This document shows positions 8,062-16,441 of a stretch of 64,000 nucleotides of DNA, piece by piece. The position numbers were made by a program, and so were the translations under genes. Position 1 is the first letter of the stretch; the number at the start of each line of letters is the position of its first letter. The notes below the pieces were generated by a model. That model had not been told where the DNA came from and did no database searches. It worked only from the letters and a program-made list of their open reading frames with translations. This stretch comes from Flavobacterium album (GTDB taxonomy: Bacteria > Bacteroidota > Bacteroidia > Flavobacteriales > Flavobacteriaceae): contig NZ_CP029186.1 of assembly GCF_003096035.1 (NCBI RefSeq), positions 1,749,001 through 1,813,000 of the forward strand. Reading direction: 5' to 3'.

Positions 8062-9395
8062 TGGACCTGAAGCTGCATCTGCCATCAGGTATCCGGAATG
8101 CTGAAATTGCCATTACCGGCAGCAAAAGCATCACCAACCGGCTGCTTTTGCTACAGGCGCTTTTTCCCGGATTTGAAATAGGGAACAGCTCCGGTTCTGA
8201 TGACAGTGAGGTAATGCTAAAGGCCCTTGACGGTACTGATGATGTAATAGACATTCACCATGCAGGTACGGCCATGCGTTTTCTTACGGCCTATTTTTCC
8301 ATTCAGGAAGGCAGGGAAGTAGTACTTACGGGATCGCAGCGTATGCGCGAGCGCCCTATAGCTGTTTTGGTAAACGCCCTGCGCAACCTCGGCGCACAAA
8401 TAGAATATCTGGAGAATGAAGGTTTCCCGCCATTAAAGATATCAGGGAGAAAACTCACAAGCAGTAAAGTCACTATCAAAGCTGATGTCAGCAGCCAGTA
8501 CATTACCGCGCTGCTCCTCATTGCAGGCAAACTCGAAAACGGCCTCGAACTAACGCTTGAAGGTACTATCACCTCCCGTCCGTATATCGAAATGACACTT
8601 TCATTACTGAATGAAATTGGGATTGAAACAAATTTTCAGGATAATAAAATTACGGTCTCACAAGCAACCCAAAACCCAAAACCCGAAACCCGGAACTTTT
8701 TGACAGTTGAAAGCGACTGGAGTTCCGCTTCTTACTTTTATTCCATCACAGCATTATCAGAAGAAGGCACATCAATAAAACTATCGTTTTTCAAAAGAGA
8801 CAGCCTCCAGGGTGATAGCGCTTTAGTTGAAATTTATGATGCTCTTGGAGTTTCAACAAAATTTGACGGCGACACTATTACGTTAAGAAAGGAAAACCGT
8901 CAACCGACAACTATTAACCGACAACTAAATAACACTCCGGATATCGCCCAAACCATCGCGGTAACCTGTTTTGGCCTGGGCATCGGCTGTCACCTTACAG
9001 GCCTGCATACCCTCAAAATAAAAGAGACCGACCGCCTTTCTGCCCTCAAGACCGAACTCGAAAAACTAGGCGCGGAAGTAAAAATAACCGAAGACAGCTT
9101 AATCCTTGAACCCAACAACCTTTTTTCGGTAAGCGTATTACGTCCTGGCTCCCTCTCTTTTGGAGAGGGTCGGGGAGAGGACTTATCCGGCATGAGTGAA
9201 GCTCACTCCCCTCTCCTTTCGAGAGGAGCCGGGGGTGAGGTCCAAACCTACAACGACCACCGCATGGCCCTCGCTTTCGCACCATTAGCTATAAAAACAG
9301 GTATCATTATAAAAGATGCAGGTGTGGTATCAAAATCCTATCCCACTTTTTGGGACGATTTAAAGACGCTTGGCTTTGAAATTACGCAGTTATAA
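8061..9395 (+). CDS. aroA: 3-phosphoshikimate 1-carboxyvinyltransferase with repeat-derived insertions
   Basis: EPSP synthase joins shikimate-3-phosphate and PEP in the sixth step of the shikimate pathway. Active-site motifs are intact: GSKSITNR (20-27), AGTAMRFLTA (68-77), RMRERP (94-99), SSQYI (144-148), PDIAQTIA with D294 (293-300), KETDR (321-325) and NDHRMA (398-403). At 444 residues it is longer than the usual 405-430. The excess is explained by residues 357-394, encoded by an in-frame REP-like palindrome (9139-9245) placed just before the YNDHRMA loop. Two shorter stretches, 202-213 and 277-291, are also encoded by repeat-like C/A-rich DNA. The frame is open throughout, so the enzyme is probably functional. 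Confidence 0.95.
   Translation: MDLKLHLPSGIRNAEIAITGSKSITNRLLLLQALFPGFEIGNSSGSDDSEVMLKALDGTDDVIDIHHAGTAMRFLTAYFSIQEGREVVLTGSQRMRERPIAVLVNALRNLGAQIEYLENEGFPPLKISGRKLTSSKVTIKADVSSQYITALLLIAGKLENGLELTLEGTITSRPYIEMTLSLLNEIGIETNFQDNKITVSQATQNPKPETRNFLTVESDWSSASYFYSITALSEEGTSIKLSFFKRDSLQGDSALVEIYDALGVSTKFDGDTITLRKENRQPTTINRQLNNTPDIAQTIAVTCFGLGIGCHLTGLHTLKIKETDRLSALKTELEKLGAEVKITEDSLILEPNNLFSVSVLRPGSLSFGEGRGEDLSGMSEAHSPLLSRGAGGEVQTYNDHRMALAFAPLAIKTGIIIKDAGVVSKSYPTFWDDLKTLGFEITQL
8661..8704 (+). repeat. C/A-rich repeat arm inside aroA
   Basis: A run of near-tandem ACCCAAA/ACCCGAA units lies in frame in aroA (residues 202-213). Very similar C/A-rich arms occur between genes at 13495-13533 and 20483-20535, so this looks like one arm of a dispersed intergenic repeat captured by a coding sequence. 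Confidence 0.55.
9139..9245. repeat. REP-like palindromic element inserted in frame in aroA
   Basis: Two hairpins (CCTCTC-TTTT-GGAGAGG and CCTCTC-CTTTC-GAGAGG) flank a CATGAGTGAAGCT core. The core and the CCCCTC/GAGGGG hairpins recur at 14103-14162, and the hairpins at 20361-20479 and 55503-55545, all three between genes. Here the element is translated as aroA residues 357-394. Confidence 0.8.
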
Positions 9396-9438
9396 ACCTT
9401 TGATTTTAAAAGGATATTATAAATAAATCGCAAAACAC

Positions 9439-9470
9439 TTGACAACGCCTATTCCGCGATAGTATATTTG
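9439..9470 (+). promoter_or_regulatory. Promoter of queA
   Basis: TTG (9439-9441), a 21-base spacer and TATATTTG (9463-9470) match the Bacteroidota consensus. The expected start near 9475 leaves a leader of about 60 bases that contains a possible 12-codon reading frame at 9485-9523. Confidence 0.75.
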
Positions 9471-9535
9471 CACGCAATTAAAAGATGCCGGGCACGCCAA
9501 TGAAGGCACGCCTGATAGTATAGAAAGCTACATAC

Positions 9536-10585
9536 ATGAAATTATCAAACTTCAATTTCAACCTGCCAAAAGAACTACTTGCCGAATATCCTGCGGAAAA
9601 CAGGGACGAAGCACGCCTTATGGTAATTGACAGGAAAACAAAAAAGATCGAACACAAGCTGTTTAAGGACGTACTGGATTATTTTGAAGAAGGAGATGTA
9701 ATGGTGCTTAACAACACCAAGGTTTTCCCGGCACGCCTTTATGGCAACAAGGAAAAAACCGGGGCGAGGATAGAAGTATTCCTTTTGAGGGAACTGAATT
9801 CTGAGCAGCGCCTTTGGGATGTTCTTGTTGACCCTGCAAGGAAAATACGTATCGGCAACAAGCTGTATTTCGGTGACGATGATTCGCTTGTGGCAGAGGT
9901 GATAGACAATACCACATCGCGTGGGCGTACCCTTCGTTTTCTTTACGACGGGTCGTATGAGGAATTCCGCAACAAGCTTACCGAGCTGGGCGAAACCCCG
10001 ATACCGAAATACATAAACCGCGAAGTAGTGCCCGAAGATGCCGAGAGATACCAAACCATATATGCCAAGGAAGAAGGAGCTGTTGCAGCGCCGACTGCCG
10101 GGCTTCACTTCTCGAAACACCTGCTGAAAAGGCTGGAGATAAAAGGGATAGATTTTGCAGAGATAACGCTTCACGTAGGGCTTGGCACGTTCAACCCGGT
10201 TGAGGTGGAAGACCTTTCGAAACATAAAATGGACTCCGAGGAGCTTATCATAAGGCAGGAAGCCTGCGATATCGTGAACAAGGCAAAGCTGTCCAGGAAA
10301 AAAGTATGTGCTGTGGGCACCACTACCATGCGTGCCATGGAAAGCTCGGTATCATCAGCCAAAACGCTTAACCCGTATGTGGGATGGACCAACAAGTTCA
10401 TTTTCCCGCCGTACGATTTCAGCGTGGCCGACTGTATGATCACTAATTTCCATACGCCAAAATCAACACTGCTCATGATGATCTCTGCCTTTATGGGCCA
10501 TGACCTCATGCGCGCCGCTTATGACGAAGCGATCAAGGAAGGCTACCGTTTTTACACGTATGGCGATGCTATGCTGATACTGTAA
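9536..10585 (+). CDS. queA: S-adenosylmethionine:tRNA ribosyltransferase-isomerase
   Basis: QueA transfers the ribosyl group of SAM to 7-aminomethyl-7-deazaguanine at tRNA position 34, making epoxyqueuosine. The 349-residue length is standard. Family segments seen include [17 protein letters not shown] near the N-terminus, [27 protein letters not shown] and the C-terminal [18 protein letters not shown]. It has its own promoter (9439-9470) and terminator (10607-10638), so it is monocistronic. No other queuosine gene is in the window. Confidence 0.97.
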   Translation: MKLSNFNFNLPKELLAEYPAENRDEARLMVIDRKTKKIEHKLFKDVLDYFEEGDVMVLNNTKVFPARLYGNKEKTGARIEVFLLRELNSEQRLWDVLVDPARKIRIGNKLYFGDDDSLVAEVIDNTTSRGRTLRFLYDGSYEEFRNKLTELGETPIPKYINREVVPEDAERYQTIYAKEEGAVAAPTAGLHFSKHLLKRLEIKGIDFAEITLHVGLGTFNPVEVEDLSKHKMDSEELIIRQEACDIVNKAKLSRKKVCAVGTTTMRAMESSVSSAKTLNPYVGWTNKFIFPPYDFSVADCMITNFHTPKSTLLMMISAFMGHDLMRAAYDEAIKEGYRFYTYGDAMLIL

Positions 10586-10606
10586 TTAGTCAGCCCAATA
10601 TATACT

Positions 10607-10638
10607 AAAGCAGCTTTCGGGCTGCTTTATTTTTTTTA
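10607..10638 (+). terminator. Terminator of queA
   Basis: An AAAGCAGC/GCTGCTTT hairpin (arms 10607-10614 and 10621-10628) is followed by nine T residues. The T run overlaps the stop codon of the convergent gene at 10636. Confidence 0.9.
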
Positions 10639-11100
10639 AGTTGCTTTCTCATAAGTCATCGTTATTTGATTTCCGTTGTTTTCTTTACCTGCAAGCACAA
10701 TTGCTTTGCCATCCCTTGTAATTTTAAAGTCTCCTCCATTCATTTTTAGGTATTGTACACCTTCTTTTTCGAATAATAGGTAATGCCATGATAACGGTTC
10801 CTCACCTTCTTTTCGAAAAAATACTTTCGTTCCGTCTTCAAAGAACAATTCCTGTGCCTTGGGTTTGTTTTTCTTCAATTCATCGGATCCCTTTTTTTGG
10901 AATGCCTCAGCCTTATCGCCGTATTTCTTTTTCATTTCCGGAGAAAGGATAATATCATAGGTTTTATAATTTATGGTCATACCATTAGTTTCAAAGGCTG
11001 TAAGGTTCCATGTGCCGATAAGCTCTTTTTCGGTTACTTTCTGTGCAAATGCCGATGCTGAAAAAAGGAACAGGATAAATATGTAAAATGTTTTGTTCAT
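10636..11100 (-). CDS. Exported lipocalin-like protein
   Basis: A 154-residue protein with a signal peptide ending at SAFAQ (residue 20). The mature part begins with ELIGTWNLTAFE, a pattern typical of lipocalin-like domains of Bacteroidota, followed by beta-strand-like segments (KVFFRKEG, YLLFEKEGVQYLKM, ITMTYE). No lipobox cysteine is present, so it is predicted periplasmic or secreted. Ligand and role are unknown. It is convergent with queA and divergent from kynU, and so stands alone. Confidence 0.7.
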   Translation of the reverse strand: MNKTFYIFILFLFSASAFAQKVTEKELIGTWNLTAFETNGMTINYKTYDIILSPEMKKKYGDKAEAFQKKGSDELKKNKPKAQELFFEDGTKVFFRKEGEEPLSWHYLLFEKEGVQYLKMNGGDFKITRDGKAIVLAGKENNGNQITMTYEKAT

Positions 11101-11238
11101 AGGATAGAGTATATTATTGCTTTGCAGAGGAAATTGATCTGCGTTTTAAAATTTGCAATAAAACTACTGAATTATAAAACATTTTAAGTTGTGCTAAAAT
11201 GATTTTAGTCATATTTTTACCTCACAAACAAACAACAC

Positions 11239-12522
11239 ATGGAATTTCAGAATACACGCGAATTCGCACAAGGGCTTGATGTTGCCGACAAGCTCGCCAA
11301 ATACAGGGAAGAGTTCCTTTTTCCGCATGTAAATGGCAAACAGGTAATCTATTTTACGGGCAACTCGCTGGGGCTGCAGCCAAAACGCACTAAAGCCTAT
11401 GTGGATGAGGTGATGGACGACTGGGCTAAACTGGCTGTAGAAGGCCACTTTTATGCCGACAAGCCATGGTGGGATTACCATGAGCGTTTTGCGGCACCAT
11501 TGTCACGCATTGTTGGCGCACTGCCTTCGGAAGTGACCGTAATGAACACGCTTACCGTAAACCTGCACCTGCTGATGGTCACGTTTTACCAGCCCACGGC
11601 AAAGCGCTTCAAGATCATCTGCGAGGAGAAAGCATTCCCCAGCGACCAGTACATGATAAAAAGCCAGGTGCGCTTCCACGGCCTTGAGCCTGAAGATGCC
11701 ATTGTAGAGATCAAAAGGAGGGAAGGCGAGCACAACATCAGGCTGGAAGACATACTCGATAAGATAAAAGAAGTAGGCGATGAGCTTGCCCTCGTACTCA
11801 TTGGCGGCGTAAACTACTATACCGGCCAGGTGTTCGATATGAAGACCATTACGAAAGCAGGCCAGGATGCCGGCGCTTATGTGGGGTGGGACCTTGCGCA
11901 CGCCGCGGGTAACATCAGGCTGGAACTACACGAGTGGAATGTTGACTTCGCAGCCTGGTGCAGCTACAAATATATGAACTCAGGCCCGGGCAATGCCTCG
12001 GGTGCCTTTGTGCACGAAATGCACCACAACGACCTCGACCTGCCGCGCTTTGCCGGATGGTGGGGCCACAACAAGGAGCGCCGCTTTTTAATGGAACCGA
12101 ATTTCGACCCGGTTCGTGGCGCCAACGGATGGCAGGTGAGTAACCTTCCGGTATTGTCATTGGCGCCGTACTTAGCTTCGGTAGAAATGTTCGATGAAGT
12201 AGGTATGGATGCCCTTATCAAGAAGAGGGACCATATTACTTCTTACCTCGAATTCATCCTTCATGAAATCGACAAGGAGGTTGACAGTACTTTCGAGATC
12301 ATAACGCCTTCCAATCCTGCCGAAAGGGCGTGCCAGCTATCGGTATTCCTGCATGGGGAGGGAAGGAACCTTTTTGAATACCTGATGAAGAACGGCGTAA
12401 TAACCGATTGGCGCGAGCCGAACGTAATTCGCCTTGCACCGGTACCATTGTACTGCTCGTTTGAAGATATGTACGAATTCGGCCAGGTACTGAAACAGGG
12501 GATCTTGTCGCATAAGAAATAA
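11239..12522 (+). CDS. kynU: Kynureninase
   Basis: A cytoplasmic PLP enzyme that cleaves kynurenine or 3-hydroxykynurenine to anthranilate or 3-hydroxyanthranilate plus alanine. The 427-residue protein shows the aminotransferase class V fold: GNSLGLQPK (41-49), NYYTGQVFD (192-200), WDLAHAAGN with D218 and H221, and the PLP lysine K244 in CSYKYMNSGPG. No other kynurenine or NAD-biosynthesis gene lies nearby, so whether it serves tryptophan breakdown or NAD synthesis cannot be told from context. A terminator follows at 12557. Confidence 0.95.
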   Translation: MEFQNTREFAQGLDVADKLAKYREEFLFPHVNGKQVIYFTGNSLGLQPKRTKAYVDEVMDDWAKLAVEGHFYADKPWWDYHERFAAPLSRIVGALPSEVTVMNTLTVNLHLLMVTFYQPTAKRFKIICEEKAFPSDQYMIKSQVRFHGLEPEDAIVEIKRREGEHNIRLEDILDKIKEVGDELALVLIGGVNYYTGQVFDMKTITKAGQDAGAYVGWDLAHAAGNIRLELHEWNVDFAAWCSYKYMNSGPGNASGAFVHEMHHNDLDLPRFAGWWGHNKERRFLMEPNFDPVRGANGWQVSNLPVLSLAPYLASVEMFDEVGMDALIKKRDHITSYLEFILHEIDKEVDSTFEIITPSNPAERACQLSVFLHGEGRNLFEYLMKNGVITDWREPNVIRLAPVPLYCSFEDMYEFGQVLKQGILSHKK

Positions 12523-12556
12523 TTGCAGGAGAGGCATTAATGCATTTTCATACAGT

Positions 12557-12587
12557 AAAAGAGGCGTGTTCAATACGCCTCTTTTTT
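12557..12587 (+). terminator. Terminator of kynU
   Basis: An 11-base-pair hairpin, AAAAGAGGCGT/ACGCCTCTTTT (arms 12557-12567 and 12575-12585), ends in a T run. Confidence 0.9.
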
Positions 12588-12633
12588 ATGTCAAACCATT
12601 TCCTTACTTTGCAGCAAACTATCCGCCCTTCCC

Positions 12634-13452
12634 ATGGAGCTACTCGCCGATGCCTTATTTTACCTTTGGATTATCTGCCTATTCGCGGGATGCATCTATT
12701 TCATTTTTACATACATTATCGAATCGGCATGGATGATCGTTTTCAACAGGCCGCTCTATGTCCATTTTTATGTTTTTCCGAAAGAATTATCCGCCGACAG
12801 CCGTAAAATATTGGAAGATAATTTCAGCTTTTACAGGAACTTATCCAAAAAGCGGAAACGGTTTTTTCGCCATCGTGTGAACCGCTTTATTAAGCGGTAC
12901 CGTTTTTTAGGCAGGGAAGGCCTGCAGGTTACTGATGAGATGCAACTAAAGATCGCCGCTACGTGGGTAATGCTCACCTTTGGGATGCGCAAATACCTTA
13001 CGCGCGTTTTTCGGGCCATTGTGGTATATCCTGATATATTCGAATCGCAAAACGGCAACTGGCATAAAGGCGAATTCAACCCTGCGGCAGGCGTAGTGGT
13101 TTTCTCGTGGAAGGATTTTGCGGAAGGTATGGAATTTGCGACCGACAACCTTAACCTGGGGCTGCATGAGTTTGCCCATGTGCTTCATGTTGATTCTGTG
13201 GGTATGCGAAGGCCGGGTGCTTCAGGAATTATTTACAGGGATATATTTAATAAAGTCCGTGAATACCTTGATGACCCCGGCAACAGGCAAGACCTGCTTG
13301 CGGCCAATTATTTCAGGGCTTATGCCTATACCAACAACTTCGAATTTATGGCAGTTGTACTCGAATACTTTTTTGAGACTCCTCGCGAATTCGAACAAAA
13401 ACTACCCGAATTATACGGAATGGTGAAAAAGATGATCAATTACGGGGAATAG
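12634..13452 (+). CDS. MtfA-like membrane-anchored zinc peptidase
   Basis: A 272-residue protein with one hydrophobic segment (about 7-30) and a cytoplasmic-looking basic stretch (RKRFFRHRVNRFIKRYR), followed by a zincin domain. The metal site is HEFAH at 178-182, with a further Glu in NNFEFMAVVLEYFFE downstream. This matches the MtfA/DUF980 family; E. coli MtfA binds the repressor Mlc, but that partner is not established in Bacteroidota. The ATG at 12634 was chosen because it begins the hydrophobic anchor. It stands alone between kynU and an inverted repeat. Confidence 0.85.
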   Translation: MELLADALFYLWIICLFAGCIYFIFTYIIESAWMIVFNRPLYVHFYVFPKELSADSRKILEDNFSFYRNLSKKRKRFFRHRVNRFIKRYRFLGREGLQVTDEMQLKIAATWVMLTFGMRKYLTRVFRAIVVYPDIFESQNGNWHKGEFNPAAGVVVFSWKDFAEGMEFATDNLNLGLHEFAHVLHVDSVGMRRPGASGIIYRDIFNKVREYLDDPGNRQDLLAANYFRAYAYTNNFEFMAVVLEYFFETPREFEQKLPELYGMVKKMINYGE

Positions 13453-13533
13453 TTTAGGGTTTCAGAGTTGTGAGTTGCTACCAGGGCAAGAGTGGCAACC
13501 CAGAACCCGGAACTCAAAACCCGAAACTTAAAA
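13453..13533. repeat. Imperfect long palindrome with C/A-rich arms
   Basis: A TAGTTTAGGGTTTC-type left arm and a GAAACTTAAAACTA-type right arm enclose GAGTTGC/GCAACCC. The structure fills the space between two convergent genes. Similar arms occur at 20483-20535 and in aroA. Confidence 0.65.
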
Positions 13534-14034
13534 CTAAACCGCCACACTAATTTTTTCGATTTGGTGGTTATGCCTGATGGTATGGTACGTTACAAAATGC
13601 ACTATTTCGAGTTTGCTGTTACCAACCAAAGGATTTCCTTCCGGTAATGGCGCAAGCTGGGTAAGGTCGGAATTTTTTGCGGCCTTAGTCATTTTAGCAT
13701 TGGCTTCCTGTAATGATTTTATAAGCTCTTGTTTGTCGTACTGCTTATCTTCGGGGATAATAAAATCTGGCGATTTCATTTTGGTGCTGAAGTCAAGGAA
13801 CAAATCCCTGATGCCTGCCGCCCTTTCTTCCGGATCCCTGTCTACCCGTTCGGTAGGGGTGTATAGCAGCTGATCCATCCCATTTATTACCTTAAAAATA
13901 TGGCGGCCCACCTGCCCTGCAGTCCACCTGCCTTCAAACGGAACGGTGTTGAGTTCTATTTCTGTGAAAGATTCAAGCAAAGTAATAGTGTTGCCTAATG
14001 CTGCTTCGAGCTGGCTGATGATTTCGTTATGCAT
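13534..14034 (-). CDS. DinB-family putative metal-dependent enzyme
   Basis: A 166-residue four-helix-bundle protein of the DinB superfamily. Likely metal-binding histidines are in WTAGQVGRHIFK and in the C-terminal YHTIRHNHQIEKI, the typical His triad layout. The family includes thiol S-transferases (bacillithiol or mycothiol dependent) and proteins of unknown function. The substrate cannot be inferred. A second DinB-like gene, broken, lies at 16442-16941. Confidence 0.85.
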   Translation of the reverse strand: MHNEIISQLEAALGNTITLLESFTEIELNTVPFEGRWTAGQVGRHIFKVINGMDQLLYTPTERVDRDPEERAAGIRDLFLDFSTKMKSPDFIIPEDKQYDKQELIKSLQEANAKMTKAAKNSDLTQLAPLPEGNPLVGNSKLEIVHFVTYHTIRHNHQIEKISVAV

Positions 14035-14102
14035 AACTGTACTTTTTGATTGATGATTATTTATTAATTGGCAGTCTCAGTTTTCATTCCCCAATCCCCA
14101 AT

Positions 14103-14162
14103 GGTCGACATGAGTGTAGCTTTTCCCCTCTTGAGGGGTGCCCGAAGGGCGGGGTGGTTTAA
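14103..14162. repeat. REP-like palindromic element
   Basis: A CATGAGTGTAGCT core is followed by a CCCCTC-TT-GAGGGG hairpin and GCCCGAAGGGC, then GGGGTGG. The same module is at 55503-55545, and the core with related hairpins is inside aroA. Confidence 0.75.
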
Positions 14163-14218
14163 AACACTATATCATTTTAATCTGCACTCAAACTGAAAGC
14201 TGCGACTTTCAACTGAAG

Positions 14219-14650
14219 TTACATTTTACTATAATCCTGCGTACTAAAGCTGATCATCCACTGGATACCGAACTTATCGGTAAGCATGCCGTAGTAATCG
14301 CCCCAGAACATATCAGCCATCGGCATAGTAGCTTCACCGCCTTCGGAAAGCCCCTTGTACACGCGGTCAGACTCTTCACGGCTGTCCATGTGGATGCAAA
14401 GAGATACACTGCTGCCTGTTGTTACCTGCGGCATCGACTTCGGCACATCGGTACCCATGATCACGCTGCTGCCCACAGGGAGCGCAATATGCATGATGCC
14501 GTCTTTCTCCTCTTCAGGCATATCCTCGCAGCCTTGTGTGTCGCGAAAACGCATCACCATGGCGAATTCACCTCCAAAAACAGATTTGTAAAAATTGAAT
14601 ACTTCTTCAGTGTTCCCGTTAAAATTCAGGTACGGATTGATAAATTTCAT
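14219..14650 (-). CDS. VOC (PhnB/glyoxalase-like) protein
   Basis: A 143-residue protein with two beta-alpha-beta-beta-beta modules typical of the vicinal-oxygen-chelate fold. It starts MKFINPYLNFNGNTEEVFNFYKS in the PhnB-like style and has a second module ending in GIQWMISF. Many such proteins are of unknown function; E. coli PhnB gives no clear activity. It is transcribed away from the SRPBCC pair side by side with other small stress-type genes. Confidence 0.85.
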   Translation of the reverse strand: MKFINPYLNFNGNTEEVFNFYKSVFGGEFAMVMRFRDTQGCEDMPEEEKDGIMHIALPVGSSVIMGTDVPKSMPQVTTGSSVSLCIHMDSREESDRVYKGLSEGGEATMPMADMFWGDYYGMLTDKFGIQWMISFSTQDYSKM

Positions 14651-14712
14651 GATTAAAATATTTTAGTTTGCTTGTTTGTATAAATAATATCGCTTAATGA
14701 AAATTTTGAAAA

Positions 14713-14781
14713 TGTCATATTGAGCGCAGCCGAAATACGTCATTTCCGAAAGTTTGCTTCTCGACTGCGCTCGAAGTGACA
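14713..14781. repeat. TGTCA-type palindromic repeat (copy 1)
   Basis: TGTCATATTGAGCGCAG and the complementary CTGCGCTCGAAGTGACA form the outer arms of an imperfect palindrome between two genes. A second copy lies at 23049-23130. Confidence 0.8.
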
Positions 14782-14787
14782 ACGATA

Positions 14788-15315
14788 TTATCGCTTGTTC
14801 TCAAGGATATTTTTCAGGTTGACCAGGCTGGTGCCTATGTCTTTAGCCAATGCGCCTTTCATCATGGCGGTCATCAGGTTTAGCGGGTAATTGCTTTTGC
14901 CTGTAAGCCCCCAAATGACTTTGGTACTGTGTTCGCTCATGGCTTCGGTAACCACATAGGTGTGCGATATGGCTTTGAACGGCCTCACAAAACGGATCTC
15001 TGCAGTTATAAGCTCCCCTTCGGTAACGCCGGTTATTTCCTGCTCACCTTCCCCGGCTTGTTTGTTCCCGTTCCATGCATAAATAAAACCTACAGTCCCA
15101 TCGGTCCCTGTAAAAGTGCGCTTCATGTCGGGATCCCTCATTACCCACTTGCTGTATTGGTCCTGATTTTTGATCATTTTTATATAATCAAAAACTTCCT
15201 GCTTGGGCCTGTTGATAATGATTTCATTTTCCACACTGTAATTCTTCGGAATAAAAAGCGCTATCACCAGAGGGAGCACAAAAATGACAGCAATAATGAT
15301 CAGGATCGTATTCAT
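14788..15315 (-). CDS. Membrane-anchored SRPBCC-family protein (copy 2)
   Basis: A 175-residue protein with one N-terminal membrane helix (about 2-19) followed by a START/polyketide-cyclase-like hydrophobic-cavity domain (VENEIIINRPKQEVFDYI onward). It is a close paralogue of the gene upstream at 15319-15852: both share KNQD-S-W, FTGTDGT-GF-Y-W-GN and QEITG-TEG. The three-base gap to the upstream gene shows an operon. Ligand unknown. Confidence 0.85.
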   Translation of the reverse strand: MNTILIIIAVIFVLPLVIALFIPKNYSVENEIIINRPKQEVFDYIKMIKNQDQYSKWVMRDPDMKRTFTGTDGTVGFIYAWNGNKQAGEGEQEITGVTEGELITAEIRFVRPFKAISHTYVVTEAMSEHSTKVIWGLTGKSNYPLNLMTAMMKGALAKDIGTSLVNLKNILENKR

Positions 15316-15318
15316 CGC

Positions 15319-15852
15319 TTATTTGGTTTCAAGGTTTTGCTTAAGGTTGCCAAGGCTTTTCTCCATATCGCCGCCCAGCATGCTGTCCATAAAAAGGTTC
15401 ATAAAGTTTTTCGGGTAGCTGTTTATAAAGGTCGTTCCCCATTTTACTTTTGTACTTCCCTCTCCTGCATCATCAGTAGTCATATAAGCTGTCCCTTCAT
15501 CTTCCATAGGCCTTCGGAAGCGGAGCGCCATGTCCACGCGGCTGCCTTCGGTAATGCCGGTTATCTCCTGGTCCCCTGCTCCCACCTGGTCATTGCCTTC
15601 CCAGGTATATACAAAACCTTTCGTGCCGTCTGTCCCGGTGAATGATTTTTTCTTGTCCGGGTCGGCCATATTCCATACGCTGAAGCTGTCCTGGTTTTTA
15701 ATATGCCTGACGTATTCAAATACTTCCGCGCGGGGCTTGTTGATAACCACCTCACGCTCCACCGTAACTTCATTTTTTACAAAGAGCGCGATTACGAAAG
15801 AAAGCGCAACAAGTATCAGGATAACAATCAGTATCTTTTTTAAAATTTTCAT
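15319..15852 (-). CDS. Membrane-anchored SRPBCC-family protein (copy 1)
   Basis: A 177-residue protein with a single membrane helix at about 5-24 and an SRPBCC domain starting at VEREVVINKPRAEVFEYV. It is first in a two-gene operon with its paralogue, so the pair is a local tandem duplication. Proteins of this type usually annotate as polyketide cyclase/dehydrase-like, but no catalytic residues are evident and a lipid or small-ligand binding role is equally possible. Confidence 0.85.
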   Translation of the reverse strand: MKILKKILIVILILVALSFVIALFVKNEVTVEREVVINKPRAEVFEYVRHIKNQDSFSVWNMADPDKKKSFTGTDGTKGFVYTWEGNDQVGAGDQEITGITEGSRVDMALRFRRPMEDEGTAYMTTDDAGEGSTKVKWGTTFINSYPKNFMNLFMDSMLGGDMEKSLGNLKQNLETK

Positions 15853-15955
15853 GGTTCTTAGTTTTATGGTTCGTTACGATCTTCAATTTTAGCCACACTT
15901 ATCCTTTGGCATCCCCGCCAAAAATTCAACTGTCCTGTTTTGAATGTTTTAAATA

Positions 15956-16375
15956 TTAATAGCCTGCATGCTCTTTTTTGCGGAACAGTATTGCGTCCAC
16001 TGAGTACTTTCCACTACCAAGAAAGAACAGCACTACAGCCAAAATCATGTACACGAAGGAAAGCTCTTTTACCATGAACTCATCAGCGGCATGAACTACA
16101 AAGAAAGCGACAACCATAGTAATAAGCATCGGAATAACCGACAAACGGGTAAGAAAGCCCAGCAGTATAAAGATGCCGCATATAAGCTCTCCGAATATTG
16201 CAAGCGAAAGCGAAACATCGTTGCCCAGGCCAATAGGGTTAAAGTCGGTAACATACTGATCGTAGTTTTGCATCTTTGGCAATCCGTGCATGATCATTAG
16301 TCCGCCTGAAAGGGATCTTAATAGTAAAGCTGCAAGGTTTTTGTTTAACGGTTCGGGGCCTAATAATCGTTTCAT
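15956..16375 (-). CDS. DoxX-family membrane protein
   Basis: A 139-residue protein with four predicted membrane segments (about 15-30, 51-71, 76-95 and 105-123) and the typical DoxX opening LLRSLSGGLMIMHGLPKM and middle GELICGIFILLGFLTRL. Some relatives act with oxidoreductases in redox or detoxification complexes; most are uncharacterised. It ends with a charged cytoplasmic tail. It lies between the SRPBCC operon and the broken DinB-like gene, all on the same strand. Confidence 0.88.
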   Translation of the reverse strand: MKRLLGPEPLNKNLAALLLRSLSGGLMIMHGLPKMQNYDQYVTDFNPIGLGNDVSLSLAIFGELICGIFILLGFLTRLSVIPMLITMVVAFFVVHAADEFMVKELSFVYMILAVVLFFLGSGKYSVDAILFRKKEHAGY

Positions 16376-16441
16376 AAGTAATTGTTTATGGTTTGTATAG
16401 TAAATATATCGAAATTTTTTACAACCTACACACCATTATTC

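Noticed and set aside
12540..12806. Open frame overlapping the kynU terminator and the MtfA-like gene start
   Set aside because: It covers the terminator hairpin and lies in another frame from the zincin gene; no motif.
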